The notes: generated by a model from the letters alone, not told the origin. Numbered from the stretch's first letter, positions 42,606 to 52,639 are shown. The stretch is DNA of 64,000 nt from Kangiella geojedonensis (GCF_000981765.1 NZ_CP010975.1:1984001-2048000), one strand, 5' to 3'. Program-made: numbers and translations.

Positions 42606-45050
42606 ATGAAAGTTTTAAAATTCGGTGGTTCCTCGTTGGCTGACAGCGCTGGATTTCTCAATGTCGCCAACATCATTACTGCTCGCACAAGTCGCAGCAT
42701 TATCACTGTATCAGCGACAGCGACCACCACCGATACCTTACACTTGTTTATTGAAACCGAAGATAGGTTTGCAGCGAAGCAGCTACTGTCTAAACTTTTT
42801 GAGCGGCATCACACCCTCGTGAAAGAGCTTGAGCTACCACAACCAGAGTTCCTCTATCAGCAATTTGAACGGTTGCAGCATCAGCTGAACAAGCATTGGG
42901 ATACCCATCATAATGATGAGCAGAAAGCCCCTCATCGAATCAGCGAGGTATTTTCAGCCGGTGAATACTTAAGCTCATGGATATTAGATGCATTAATAAA
43001 GCATCAAGGCTACTCCAGCTATTGGTTGGATAGTCGACAAGCGATCAAGGCTAACGGTCCTGCTCTCGAATCAAAAGCAGATCTGATTGCCAGTCAAAAA
43101 GCCTGGAAGTCGCTGTCACTACCGTCGAACGTGCACTTTCTTATTGCTCCAGGGTTTGTCGCTTCAGATAAGAATGGTCTAGCATGCCTATTAGGTCGCA
43201 ATGGCTCAGATTACTCAGCAGCCATCTTCGCTCACCTTTGTGACGCTGACTCACTCGAAATATGGACGGATGTTTCTGGTATTTATAATGCTGATCCGAA
43301 AATAATAAACGACGCACAACTCATCGGCAGCATCTCCTATAAAGAAGCTATGGAGTTAGCGCACCATGGCGCTGGAGTCATTCACCCCAAAACTATCGGC
43401 CCGGTTCGACAAAAAGGCATTCCTCTCATCGTTAAAAATAGTTTTGCTCCCCAAGAGCCGGGCACTGTCATCGCACCTAGCTGCTCGAATGACGCTAAGG
43501 TAAAAGCAGTTTCTAGCCAGAACCGAGTCAGTTTACTCAGTATTAGTGGCAGCTACCTATGCGATACCTATGGTGCCGCCGAGCGTATTTTTGGTTGCTT
43601 AGCTCGCCACCATATATCCATCATTTTAATCAGCCAATCCTCGTCTGAATACAGTGTCTGCATTGCCATTCGACAATCCGACGCCATAGTAGCAAGACAA
43701 GCTTTAAAAGAAGAGTTTGCTCATGAATTATCTCAGCATCAAATCGATCCCATCGATATTAGAGCAGGTCGCTCGATTGTAACGGTGGTTGGCCAAGGTC
43801 TGATTCACGAAAAAGGAGTATCATCAAAATTTCTCAGCGCCATATCGTCAGGCGGCGCGAACATTGAAGCCATCGCCCAAGGATCTTCTGAGTTATCCAT
43901 TTCTGCGGTTATCGAAGATGGGCAGTTGATAGCCGCTTACCGCAGAGTCTATGCTGAGTTCTTTGATCGTAAACGGCAAGTCGACTTGTTTATTCTGGGT
44001 TGCGGTAATGTCGGTGCAGAGCTGATTCGACAAATTCAAACGCAACAACCTTACCTAAACCAGAAAGGTATTAGCGCCAATATCCGTTTAATTGCTAACT
44101 CTAAATACTACTGCGATGAAATCAGTATGGAGAATGAAGACTGGCGACCACTTCTGGAGCAAAGCCAAGACATATTAAGTCAAGATAAACTCAAAGCCTT
44201 ATTACGGTCGGGGCATTATGTCAATCCAACCATTGTCGATTGTACTTGCTCCGATGAAGTTAGTGCCAACTATGCGAATTACCTCGATATGGGCTTCAAC
44301 CTTGTGACTGCCAACAAGAAAGCCAACTCCAGCGACCTAAAAAGTTACCGAAATATTCGTCAATCGGCTTCACGTCGCTTTAGACATTTCTTTTACGAAA
44401 CCAACGTTGGAGCAGGTTTACCCATATTAAAAACCCTTGACTCCCTACTATGTTCAGGTGACAAGGTGCACAATATTTCCGGCGTCCTATCCGGCTCTTT
44501 GTCGTACATATTAGGCTTGGTTGAAGGTGGTATGCCGATGTCGCAAGCAGTTGCTCAAGCTAAAGAGCAAGGTTTTACTGAACCCGACCCACGAGATGAT
44601 TTAAGTGGAATGGATGTGGCGCGAAAAATTTTAATTCTAGCCCGTGAGCTCGGAGCAGAGTTGGAATTAAGCGACATACAGTTAGAGTCACTCTTACCAG
44701 ATAGTTTTGACGCCAGCGGTTCACCCGATGATTTCATTCTAGCGCTATCGGAGATTGATGCCCACTTTGCTCAATTATTCGAGCAAGCAAAATCTGAACA
44801 AGCCACCTTAAAGTACGTGGCTAGCTTTGAACATGGTCAACTCAGCGTGGGGTTACAACAAGTATCATCGGAGCACCCGCTATACTCCATCAAGGGAGGT
44901 GAAAATGCGATTGCGGTTTACAGTGACTATTATTCACCAATACCGTTCGTCATCAAAGGCTATGGTGCTGGCGCATCGGTTACAGCTTCGGGAATATTTT
45001 CAGACATACTTCAAACGTTACCGCATCGCGAACAGGAGCTAGCATCATGA
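42606..45050 (+). CDS. thrA: Bifunctional aspartokinase I/homoserine dehydrogenase I
   Basis: 814 residues, normal length for the fusion. The kinase part starts KVLKFGGSSLAD and has LGRNGSDYSAAIFA and EIWTDVSGIYNADP (about 200-235); ACT regulatory parts follow (about 310-445); the dehydrogenase part has the nucleotide fold LFILGCGNVGAEL, VTANKKANS and GVLSGSLSYIL. It carries out the first and third steps of threonine synthesis. AGGAAA precedes the ATG, and it overlaps thrB by 4 bases. Confidence 0.96.
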   Translation: MKVLKFGGSSLADSAGFLNVANIITARTSRSIITVSATATTTDTLHLFIETEDRFAAKQLLSKLFERHHTLVKELELPQPEFLYQQFERLQHQLNKHWDTHHNDEQKAPHRISEVFSAGEYLSSWILDALIKHQGYSSYWLDSRQAIKANGPALESKADLIASQKAWKSLSLPSNVHFLIAPGFVASDKNGLACLLGRNGSDYSAAIFAHLCDADSLEIWTDVSGIYNADPKIINDAQLIGSISYKEAMELAHHGAGVIHPKTIGPVRQKGIPLIVKNSFAPQEPGTVIAPSCSNDAKVKAVSSQNRVSLLSISGSYLCDTYGAAERIFGCLARHHISIILISQSSSEYSVCIAIRQSDAIVARQALKEEFAHELSQHQIDPIDIRAGRSIVTVVGQGLIHEKGVSSKFLSAISSGGANIEAIAQGSSELSISAVIEDGQLIAAYRRVYAEFFDRKRQVDLFILGCGNVGAELIRQIQTQQPYLNQKGISANIRLIANSKYYCDEISMENEDWRPLLEQSQDILSQDKLKALLRSGHYVNPTIVDCTCSDEVSANYANYLDMGFNLVTANKKANSSDLKSYRNIRQSASRRFRHFFYETNVGAGLPILKTLDSLLCSGDKVHNISGVLSGSLSYILGLVEGGMPMSQAVAQAKEQGFTEPDPRDDLSGMDVARKILILARELGAELELSDIQLESLLPDSFDASGSPDDFILALSEIDAHFAQLFEQAKSEQATLKYVASFEHGQLSVGLQQVSSEHPLYSIKGGENAIAVYSDYYSPIPFVIKGYGAGASVTASGIFSDILQTLPHREQELAS

Positions 45051-46018
45051 GCATTAAAGTTTTCGCCCCAGCCTCGATTGGCAACTTTTCAGTGGGTTAT
45101 GATTTGCTAGGCGCAGCAGTCAAGCCTGTGGACGGGACTCTACTAGGCGACACAGTTACCGTTACCCGCAATAGTCGTTACCAATTAAGGTCTACAGGTC
45201 GCTTCGCTGAACAATTACCATCAAGCCCTGACGATAACATTATTCATCATTGTCATGAGCTTTTTCACCAAAAGTTAAGTGTCAAGGAAGAAAGCAAACA
45301 GGCGTTACAGTTAACCCTTGAGAAGAATCTTCCTGTAGGAAGTGGGCTAGGTTCCAGTAGTAGCTCAATCGTGGCAGCGTTAGTCGCCTTGAATCATTGG
45401 TATAAAGAACCCTTCTCAGATCGTGAGTTACTGCTCATGATGGGGGAGATGGAAGCCCAAATCAGTGGCAGTCTGCATTACGATAATATCGCGCCCTGTT
45501 TCCTGGGCGGTTTACAGCTGATGTCTGACGACAGCAAAATCAGTAAATCTCTGCCATGGTTTGAAGATTGGTATATTGTCATCGCTAACCCCGGCACCAA
45601 CATCTTAACTAAAGCGGCTCGCGATGTGATTCCTAAGTCAATCGAATTATCTAAGGCCACCGCTTATGCGAAAAATTTAGCCAACTTTATCCAGAGCCTG
45701 TATCAGCGAGATAAAGCAAGCGCTTTACATCATTTAAAGGATGTCATCGCCGAGCCTTATCGCCATGAGTTATTGCCAAACTTTAATCAGGTTAAGCAAC
45801 AGCTACTACAAGAAGGCGCTAGCGCCATGGGTATTTCCGGCTCAGGGCCAACCGTTTTTGCCCTGTGTGAAACCTTATCAGCCGCCAACCAAGCGCATCA
45901 ATACTTACAACAGCACTACAACGATAATGAGCGAGCTTTTAGCCACGTTTGCCAGCTCAGTGCTCAAGGTGCACAACAAATTGATCATCATGCGGAGAAT
46001 GCAGCATGTCTTTCGTAA
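45047..46018 (+). CDS. thrB: Homoserine kinase
   Basis: 323 residues. A GHMP kinase that phosphorylates homoserine. The start IKVFAPASIGNFSVGYDLLG and the ATP loop NLPVGSGLGSSSSSIVAAL (about 97-115) are typical, with the late GISGSGPTVFALC. It overlaps thrA by 4 bases and thrC by 13, so translation is coupled. Confidence 0.96.
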   Translation: MSIKVFAPASIGNFSVGYDLLGAAVKPVDGTLLGDTVTVTRNSRYQLRSTGRFAEQLPSSPDDNIIHHCHELFHQKLSVKEESKQALQLTLEKNLPVGSGLGSSSSSIVAALVALNHWYKEPFSDRELLLMMGEMEAQISGSLHYDNIAPCFLGGLQLMSDDSKISKSLPWFEDWYIVIANPGTNILTKAARDVIPKSIELSKATAYAKNLANFIQSLYQRDKASALHHLKDVIAEPYRHELLPNFNQVKQQLLQEGASAMGISGSGPTVFALCETLSAANQAHQYLQQHYNDNERAFSHVCQLSAQGAQQIDHHAENAACLS

Positions 46019-47283
46019 ATATTTCACAGCAGAAACAAGTGGTTTCTTTTAAGCAGGCAGTACTATCTCCTATCGGAGAAAATCGCGGAATCTATTTTCC
46101 GAAGCATATAAAAAAACTTGATAAAGATATTTTATCCAGCAAAGACTTTAACGCTATCGCCATTGAAACCCTATATAACCTGACATCTGGCGAGCTTTCA
46201 AAAGAGCGATTAACTGGCATGGTAAAGCGTGCATTTAATTTTCCATTAACGGTGAAGTCATTAACCCCCAAGCAACACGTGCTTGAGTTGTTTCACGGCC
46301 CAACACTCGCCTTTAAAGACTTTGGTGCGCGTTTTCTGGCGGAATGCATGACTCACTTCAACCATGAAAAAGCCACCATTGTCACTGCAACCTCTGGTGA
46401 TACTGGCGCAGCGGTAGCTCACGCTTTTCATGGCAAGCCTAATATCGATGTTGTCATTCTGTACCCCAAAGGCAAAATTTCGAAAGAACAAGAGCAGCTG
46501 TTTTGTACGCTTGGAGATAATATCCACACTCTCAAAGTCGATGGTGATTTTGATGATTGCCAAAGCCTAGTTAAACAAGCATTTAACGATGAAGAAGTCG
46601 CTCAAACACTCAACTTAAACTCTGCCAACTCGATTAATGTGGCGCGACTGGTAGCGCAGGTTTGTTATTACACAGCGCTTCCTGCGCTGATGAACGTTTC
46701 CAACGACTCTCCCATCGACAGATTAATCGTGCCTAGCGGGAATTTTGGCAATCTAACCGCTGCAATGATTGCCAAAGCAATGGGGGCTCCCATTAACCAT
46801 TTAATCGCAGCGACCAATAAAAATGATACTGTTCCTCGTTTTTTTATCAGCAAACAGTGGCGCCCCAAAAAAACACAAAGGACACTATCCAATGCTATGG
46901 ACGTTTCTCAACCCAATAACTTCGCACGCATTCTTTATTATTACCAAGAGAATTTGGAGCAGCTGTTTGAAGACATCAGCGCGACAAGTATTAATGAAAT
47001 ACAGACTCGGCGCACCATTAGACAGTACGCACAACAACACTATCCGGTTGATCCGCATACCGCTGTTGGGCTTGAAGTTACCAGTACTCTTTTCAGGGAT
47101 AAAAAAAGCAACGACCTGGTAGTTGCCACGGCACACCCAGCCAAGTTTGCAGACGTACTAGAAGATGTATTACAGGAGCCTGTGAAACGACCACAATCAA
47201 TTCTGGATGCGATGAACAAAACGAGCCTATCAATCCCGTTAGCCAATGAGTTTGATGATTTAAAAGACTATCTACTTCGTTAA
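46006..47283 (+). CDS. thrC: Threonine synthase
   Basis: 425 residues, a PLP enzyme that converts O-phosphohomoserine to threonine. The PLP lysine is in HGPTLAFKDFGARFLAE (about 95-111); ATSGDTGAAVAHAF binds the cofactor phosphate. Last gene of thrLABC. No terminator is visible in the 3 bases before the converging asnC. Confidence 0.96.
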   Translation: MSFVNISQQKQVVSFKQAVLSPIGENRGIYFPKHIKKLDKDILSSKDFNAIAIETLYNLTSGELSKERLTGMVKRAFNFPLTVKSLTPKQHVLELFHGPTLAFKDFGARFLAECMTHFNHEKATIVTATSGDTGAAVAHAFHGKPNIDVVILYPKGKISKEQEQLFCTLGDNIHTLKVDGDFDDCQSLVKQAFNDEEVAQTLNLNSANSINVARLVAQVCYYTALPALMNVSNDSPIDRLIVPSGNFGNLTAAMIAKAMGAPINHLIAATNKNDTVPRFFISKQWRPKKTQRTLSNAMDVSQPNNFARILYYYQENLEQLFEDISATSINEIQTRRTIRQYAQQHYPVDPHTAVGLEVTSTLFRDKKSNDLVVATAHPAKFADVLEDVLQEPVKRPQSILDAMNKTSLSIPLANEFDDLKDYLLR

Positions 47284-47286
47284 TCT

Positions 47287-47754
47287 TCAGACTAGCAAAC
47301 CGTCAATATCCCTGTAGATTGGATTTTGCAGGGATATTAACGTTTCCGTTGAGCGCACTTCCTCGATGGATTGTAATTTATCAATCAGGATGTGTTGAAA
47401 GCGCTCGATATCTGGCGCCACTACTTTGAGCAAAATACTGTACTGTCCTGTTGTGTAATAAGCCTCTATCACTTCTGGAATTTTGATCAACTGCTCTTTA
47501 ACTGGATGATAATCTTTGGCGGATTTTAAATACACACCGACAAAACAACAGACGTCGTACCCCAAAGCTTTAGCTTCAATCTTAACTTTCGTCCCTTTAA
47601 TTACACCAGCTTGGCGCATTTTCTCGATTCTAACGTGAATCGTTCCAGCACTAACACCAAGGCTTTCAGCGATTTTGGCGTACGGAGTACGAGCTTCTTC
47701 GAGCAGTTGCGCCAGTATTTTTTTATCCAGATTATCAATCTCATAATTTTTCAT
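47287..47754 (-). CDS. asnC: AsnC-type Lrp-family regulator
   Basis: About 155 residues from the ATG at 47754 with GAGG upstream; an in-frame TTG at 47769 is not favoured. It closely follows E. coli AsnC: NYEIDNLDKKILAQLLEEAR, the helix-turn-helix SLGVSAGTIHVRIEKM, then GYDVCCFVGVYLKSAKDY and AYYTTGQYSI in the ligand-binding RAM domain. In E. coli, AsnC activates asnA and responds to asparagine; the divergent asnA here fits that role. Confidence 0.93.
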   Translation of the reverse strand: MKNYEIDNLDKKILAQLLEEARTPYAKIAESLGVSAGTIHVRIEKMRQAGVIKGTKVKIEAKALGYDVCCFVGVYLKSAKDYHPVKEQLIKIPEVIEAYYTTGQYSILLKVVAPDIERFQHILIDKLQSIEEVRSTETLISLQNPIYRDIDGLLV

Positions 47755-47814
47755 GAGAAAACGCCTCAAAAATCATACAAATTATAATTTTATTATTATT
47801 TATTAGATTAAATA

Positions 47815-47850
47815 TATCAATATCGACTTTTCACTATATAACTATTGATA
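47815..47850. promoter_or_regulatory. Candidate AsnC operator
   Basis: TATCAATA (47815-47822) and TATTGATA (47843-47850) form inverted half-sites in the AT-rich gap between asnC and asnA. Placement suits an Lrp-type regulator; the binding sequence is not confirmed. Confidence 0.35.
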
Positions 47851-47912
47851 AAAACCCTTCCCAGGTATAAATATACTAATCATTAAAGCATAAATTAACG
47901 TAAGGACCACCC

Positions 47913-48905
47913 ATGAAAAAGCTCCCTAAAGAAGCCTTTATCCAAGATCAACGGCTTATACAACGTACCAAGTCATTCTTTATGGAACGACTCAGCCAAG
48001 AACTATCGCTACTCGAAGTCCAAGCGCCTATTTTGACTTATCAAGGCGACGGCATACAGGACGATCTTAATGGTGTGGAAAAGCCTGTTTCAGTTCAAAG
48101 CCAAACTTTGGATAAACCTTTAGAAATCGTTCAGTCCCTCGCAAAATGGAAACGGCAACTGTTGGCAAGAAGTGACTTTGATATTGAAAGTGGTATTGTG
48201 ACGCAGATGCGCGCCATTCGCCCTGATGAAGAGCGTCTCAGCGAGCGCCACTCCTTATACGTTGACCAATGGGACTGGGAAAAGGTCATCTGCGATAGCA
48301 GTCGTAGCCTTGACTACCTGCAAGAAACGGTACAAAGAATCTATAAGACGATGCAGGAAACGGATCATGTTGTCGCAAATGCCACCCTCCGTGAACCTTT
48401 GCTACCGCAAGAAATCACTTTTATCCAAACAGAAGATTTGCTTAAACAGTACCCCGACCTTAACCCTAGCCAACGCGAATACGAAGCCTGCAAAAAACAT
48501 GGCGTCATTTTCTTAATCGGTATTGGTGGCGAGTTGAGTGATGGTTCTATTCACGATGGTCGTGCGCCAGATTACGACGACTGGAGCACACCGACAGATG
48601 ATGGTTACTACGGACTCAACGGCGATATTTTAGTGTGGAACCCCGTGTTAGAGGATGCTTTCGAGCTGTCATCAATGGGGATCAGAGTCTCACCACAAGT
48701 CATGCAACAACAATTGCAGATTCGAGGGTGTGAACACCGTCTAAACTACTTGTGGCACCAACAACTCATGGCCGGCCACTTGCCACAAACTATTGGCGGT
48801 GGCATCGGTCAATCACGCCTCATTATGTTCCTGCTACAAAAAGAACACATTGGCCAAGTCCAGTTTAGCGTTTGGCCTGATGAGCTTGAAATAACCGTAC
48901 TATAA
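47913..48905 (+). CDS. asnA: Aspartate-ammonia ligase (asparagine synthetase A)
   Basis: 330 residues, full length. It makes asparagine from aspartate, ammonia and ATP with a class II aaRS-like fold. DQRLIQRTKSFFMERLSQEL, LEVQAPILTYQGDGIQDDLN, the MRAIRPDEE segment and IGGGIGQSRLIMFLLQKEHI are family signatures. AAGGA lies 8 bases upstream of the ATG. Probably activated by the divergent AsnC. A hairpin (48917-48950) follows. Confidence 0.96.
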   Translation: MKKLPKEAFIQDQRLIQRTKSFFMERLSQELSLLEVQAPILTYQGDGIQDDLNGVEKPVSVQSQTLDKPLEIVQSLAKWKRQLLARSDFDIESGIVTQMRAIRPDEERLSERHSLYVDQWDWEKVICDSSRSLDYLQETVQRIYKTMQETDHVVANATLREPLLPQEITFIQTEDLLKQYPDLNPSQREYEACKKHGVIFLIGIGGELSDGSIHDGRAPDYDDWSTPTDDGYYGLNGDILVWNPVLEDAFELSSMGIRVSPQVMQQQLQIRGCEHRLNYLWHQQLMAGHLPQTIGGGIGQSRLIMFLLQKEHIGQVQFSVWPDELEITVL

Positions 48906-48916
48906 CCGCTTTCCCC

Positions 48917-48950
48917 GTGGTCTTTATTTTCCCCTATCGATAAAGGCCAC
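48917..48950. terminator. Hairpin after asnA
   Basis: GTGGTCTTTAT and ATAAAGGCCAC form an 11-pair stem (one G-U) around 12 bases, with no T-run after it, so termination would be weak. Confidence 0.4.
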
Positions 48951-49001
48951 ACCCTTATTTCGGATAATGAATTGCCATAACCGCACTTTATCGCTAGGCT
49001 T

Positions 49002-50249
49002 TTGGAAAACCACCACAACACAACAACCACTATGGCAAAGTCAAAATTCTCCATCGGTCCAGCAGCACTGGTAGCGGCTGCATTTATTGGCCCTGGTACC
49101 GTCACCGTTGCCACCAAAGCAGGTGCTAACTTTGGGTTTAGTTTGCTTTGGGCGCTCCTTTTTTCAATTCTTGCAACCATGATACTGCAAGAGATGACCG
49201 CAAGGCTCGGCGTTATCGGCCAAAAAGGCCTTGGTCAGTCGATTCGCGAACTGATCAAAAATCCTGCATTAAAAGCTATCTCTATTATTCTAGTGGTCAG
49301 CGCGATTATTATCGGCAATGCCGCTTACGAAGGCGGTAATATTGCTGGAGCAACGCTGGGGGTCCAGGCCGTTTGGGACTATCCAGACTTTGCAGGTCTA
49401 GACTTGGCGGCCTTGATAATTGGTGTTATCGCTTTCTTTGTTCTATTAACAGGCAGTTATAAGCTCATTGAAAAAGTTTTAATCGCTGTCGTTCTATTAA
49501 TGAGTGTCGCTTTCTTGGTCACTTTTGTTTTAACTAAACCTGATTTTGGCGAGCTATTTTCAGGGCTATTAGTTCCAAGCTTACCCGACTCAGCGACCTT
49601 GACCGTTATTGCCTTGATTGGCACCACCGTGGTTCCATACAACTTATTTCTGCACTCATCAAGCGCTAAGAAAAAGTGGAAAACTGCAGAAGGTTTAAAG
49701 CAGGCCCGACAGGATATCTATATTTCAATTCCGCTCGGTGGCTTAATATCCATTGCGATTGTTTCGACCGCTGCCAGCGCTTTTTTCGGCACTCAATTAG
49801 AAGTTAATAGTGCCGCAGATATGGCTAAGAGCATCGAGCCAGCTTTCGGTGACTTAGCTCAATACATGATTGCACTTGGCTTATTCTCAGCAGGGATATC
49901 CTCTGCAATCACAGCACCATTAGCTTCAGCTTACGCGCTAACCGGTTTATTAAATATTCCCGAGAATCTGAGAAGCAATAAGTTCCGCGCCATTTGGATG
50001 GTGATATTAGTAGTTGGCGTTACCGTTGCCTCGCTGGGTTTGAAACCAGTTTCCGTAATCTGGTTCGCTCAAATAGCTAACGGTTTATTACTGCCGATTA
50101 TTGCGAGCTTCTTATTATGGGCAATGAACCAAGGATTCTTAGGCCAGTACAAAAATACTCTATGGCAAAACTTGTTAGGTTTCTTGGTAGTCATTGTCGC
50201 TTTTGTGCTTGGCGCAAAAAGTCTACTATCCGCGTTTAAGTTGTTATAA
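49002..50249 (+). CDS. NRAMP-like membrane transporter lacking DPGN
   Basis: 415 residues from TTG 49002 (405 from ATG 49032; neither has a good ribosome binding site), with about 11 membrane helices. The fold is NRAMP-like: AAFIGPGTVTVATKAGANFG, LILQEMTARLG-type helix 2 and GTTVVPYNLFLHSSS in helix 6. The metal-binding DPGN of helix 1 is absent, with GPGTVTVAT in that region, while the MPH motif of helix 6 is replaced by VPYN/LHSS. Metal transport is therefore doubtful. It sits directly before pxpA, like related carriers in other pxp clusters. Confidence 0.88.
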   Translation: MENHHNTTTTMAKSKFSIGPAALVAAAFIGPGTVTVATKAGANFGFSLLWALLFSILATMILQEMTARLGVIGQKGLGQSIRELIKNPALKAISIILVVSAIIIGNAAYEGGNIAGATLGVQAVWDYPDFAGLDLAALIIGVIAFFVLLTGSYKLIEKVLIAVVLLMSVAFLVTFVLTKPDFGELFSGLLVPSLPDSATLTVIALIGTTVVPYNLFLHSSSAKKKWKTAEGLKQARQDIYISIPLGGLISIAIVSTAASAFFGTQLEVNSAADMAKSIEPAFGDLAQYMIALGLFSAGISSAITAPLASAYALTGLLNIPENLRSNKFRAIWMVILVVGVTVASLGLKPVSVIWFAQIANGLLLPIIASFLLWAMNQGFLGQYKNTLWQNLLGFLVVIVAFVLGAKSLLSAFKLL

Positions 50250-50258
50250 TTTATAACG

Positions 50259-51017
50259 ATGACTAAAACGATTGATATTAATTGCGACCTTGGTGAAAGT
50301 ATCCAGCCTAATGACTGGGCTCGTGATGCTGAGCTTATGCCGTATATATCTTCCTGCAATATTGCTTGTGGTGGTCATGCCGGTAACGAAAACAGCATCA
50401 GAGTCTCTATTCAGAATGCAAAGTCACACCGACTTGCCGTTGGAGCACATCCGTCTTACCCTGATAAAGAAAACTTTGGACGACAGTCCATGACGCTCAG
50501 TGAAAAAGCACTGCGAAGCACCTTAAAAGAACAAATCAACAAGGTTCAAAACGGCTGTCGCCAACAAAGCATCGAGTTACACCACATCAAACCTCATGGC
50601 GCTTTATATAATGACGCAGCGACAGATCTCGCGCTAGCCAAAGTTATTGCCGAAGAAATTGCTTCAGTCTCAAGCTCTATAAAATATATGGGTCTGGCGG
50701 AATCAGCCATGCTGGATGCCGCAAAAGCTGTTGGTGTAGACTTTATTCATGAGGGTTTTATGGACAGGAATTACCAGAAAAATAAAACTCTGGTTCCAAG
50801 AACGGAACCTCATGCACTTCACGCCAATCTTGAAGACAGTCTAGAGCAAGCTCTCAGCTTTGCACAGAATAGAGCTATCACACTGCCTGATGGAGAGAAA
50901 CTCAGTATCACCGTCGACTCTATTTGCCTGCATGGTGATAATCCTAATGCGTTACAGATCGCACAAAAGCTTCAACAGTTATTTCAACATCACAATATCG
51001 ACATTTCACTAGGATAG
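50259..51017 (+). CDS. pxpA: 5-oxoprolinase subunit A (LamB/YcsF family)
   Basis: 252 residues. With PxpB and PxpC it opens 5-oxoproline (pyroglutamate) to glutamate using ATP. The start IDINCDLGESIQPN, ISSCNIACGGHAGNE, VGAHPSYPDKENFGRQ and HIKPHGALYND are hallmarks. It begins 10 bases after the transporter stop and lies 2 bases before pxpB, in one operon. Confidence 0.95.
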   Translation: MTKTIDINCDLGESIQPNDWARDAELMPYISSCNIACGGHAGNENSIRVSIQNAKSHRLAVGAHPSYPDKENFGRQSMTLSEKALRSTLKEQINKVQNGCRQQSIELHHIKPHGALYNDAATDLALAKVIAEEIASVSSSIKYMGLAESAMLDAAKAVGVDFIHEGFMDRNYQKNKTLVPRTEPHALHANLEDSLEQALSFAQNRAITLPDGEKLSITVDSICLHGDNPNALQIAQKLQQLFQHHNIDISLG

Positions 51018-51019
51018 TA

Positions 51020-51700
51020 ATGCCCAACTTCTCGATTCATATTAACAGCGACAATTCAGTTATCGTCGAATTTAGTGACGACATCAGCACTGAACTAACG
51101 CGCTACATTTTGTCCGCCAAACATATCATTGAGCACAGTGGCATCAGGGGTTTTATTGAAGCTGTACCCGCTTATAACTCTCTACTCGTTATCCTAGAGC
51201 CGTCAAAATTCAATGCGGATCATGTCACTGAGAAACTTCAAACTCTATTAGAAGGTGTTGAACCAATATCTCGTGAGCATTCACAAAAACATGTGATACC
51301 GGTTTGTTATGACACTTCCTTAGCGCCAGATTTAGAGTATGTTGCTAAGCATTGCCAGTTAACGACTGACCAAGTCATACAAGCTCACACAAATGCTGAA
51401 TACCCGGTTTATATGCTCGGTTTCTTACCCGGATTTTTGTACCTAGGCGGGCTCGATAAAAAGATTCATTGCCCGCGTAGAGATGACCCAAGGTCAAGAA
51501 TAGAAGCGGGTTCTGTCGGTATCGGAGGTGACCAAACAGGCATATATCCCATAAACAGTCCCGGTGGCTGGCACATTATAGGTAAGACCCCCATCGCGTT
51601 ACTCGATATCTCAAAATCTGTCCCAGCCATTGCCAAACCTTTAGATACTATCCAATTTAAAGCAATCAGCCTTGAGGAATTTAAGCAATATGAACATTAG
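51020..51700 (+). CDS. pxpB: 5-oxoprolinase subunit B (KipI-like)
   Basis: 226 residues. VIPVCYD, PVYMLGFLPGFLYLGGLD and PRIEAGSVGIGGDQTGIYP-type residues (here SRIEAGSVGIGGDQTGIYPI) are typical of KipI/PxpB. In Bacillus the homologue inhibits the kinase KinA, but with PxpA and PxpC it belongs to the 5-oxoprolinase complex. Its end overlaps pxpC by 11 bases. Confidence 0.94.
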   Translation: MPNFSIHINSDNSVIVEFSDDISTELTRYILSAKHIIEHSGIRGFIEAVPAYNSLLVILEPSKFNADHVTEKLQTLLEGVEPISREHSQKHVIPVCYDTSLAPDLEYVAKHCQLTTDQVIQAHTNAEYPVYMLGFLPGFLYLGGLDKKIHCPRRDDPRSRIEAGSVGIGGDQTGIYPINSPGGWHIIGKTPIALLDISKSVPAIAKPLDTIQFKAISLEEFKQYEH

Positions 51701-52631
51701 GATACTGAAGGCAGGCTTACAGACCACGATTCAAGATCTAGGTCGTCAGAAATATCGTGAATTTGGTATATCAGCAAGCGGTGCGTTGGACCAATATAGC
51801 CATCAAATTGCAAATTGGTTAGTTGGCAACGACAACAATAAGCCTACGCTTGAAGTCACACACATAGGGCCGACACTTCAGTTTGAACAAGACGTTTCAA
51901 TTGGTATTGCCGGTGCTGAGTTTGAGCTGTTCGTGAATGATCGCCAAGCGAGCATGAACACGACGCTCCATATGCAACAAGGGGATGTTTTAAAGTTTGG
52001 AAAACTAAAGTCCGGGGCAAGAGCTTATGTCGCTTTTTCTGGCGAACTCAAGTTACCACTGATTATAAACAGCGCCTCAACCAATATTCTGGCTAATTTC
52101 GGAGGGTTCAAAGGACGGGCCTTAAACGATGGCGACCTAATCGACCTTAATGCAACCGCATTTAAAGAAACCCGTGTGACACCTAATGAGCTGCTGAAGG
52201 AACACCATCACAACCTACAACAAAACCATATCATCGTAAGAGTTACTCAAGGCAGGGAATTTGAGCAATTATCACAAGCTAGTAGAAAGAGTTTTTTAGA
52301 AGAAAGCTTTACGGTTAGCAGCGATAGTAACCGAATGGCTCTTAAGTTGGAGGAGCAGTCGTTAGACCTGAAAGACGAACTATCGATGACAACCACGGCC
52401 ATCATACCTGGTACCATACAATTACCGGAAAACGGCTCCCCCATTATCACTTTAGCTGACGGGCAAACCACAGGCGGCTACCCAAGAATTGCCCAAGTAA
52501 TCAGTGCTGACTTAAGCTTGCTTGCTCAAGTCAAAGCACATGATACAATTTCTTTTTTCAGGGTCGATATTGAAAAAGCTTTAGAGGCTTTGCAGACAAA
52601 AGAGCAATTTATAGCATCACTGCTTAGCTAA
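51690..52631 (+). CDS. pxpC: 5-oxoprolinase subunit C (KipA-like)
   Basis: About 313 residues from the ATG at 51690, preceded by GAGGAA; a TTG at 51672 is an alternative. The start IRILKAGLQTTIQDLGR, REFGISASGALDQYS, GGYPRIAQVISADL and a Ser/Thr-rich middle are KipA/PxpC features (carboxyltransferase-like fold). Last gene of the pxp group; it converges with rlmB 8 bases away. Confidence 0.94.
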   Translation: MNIRILKAGLQTTIQDLGRQKYREFGISASGALDQYSHQIANWLVGNDNNKPTLEVTHIGPTLQFEQDVSIGIAGAEFELFVNDRQASMNTTLHMQQGDVLKFGKLKSGARAYVAFSGELKLPLIINSASTNILANFGGFKGRALNDGDLIDLNATAFKETRVTPNELLKEHHHNLQQNHIIVRVTQGREFEQLSQASRKSFLEESFTVSSDSNRMALKLEEQSLDLKDELSMTTTAIIPGTIQLPENGSPIITLADGQTTGGYPRIAQVISADLSLLAQVKAHDTISFFRVDIEKALEALQTKEQFIASLLS

Positions 52632-52639
52632 TGATGCGC

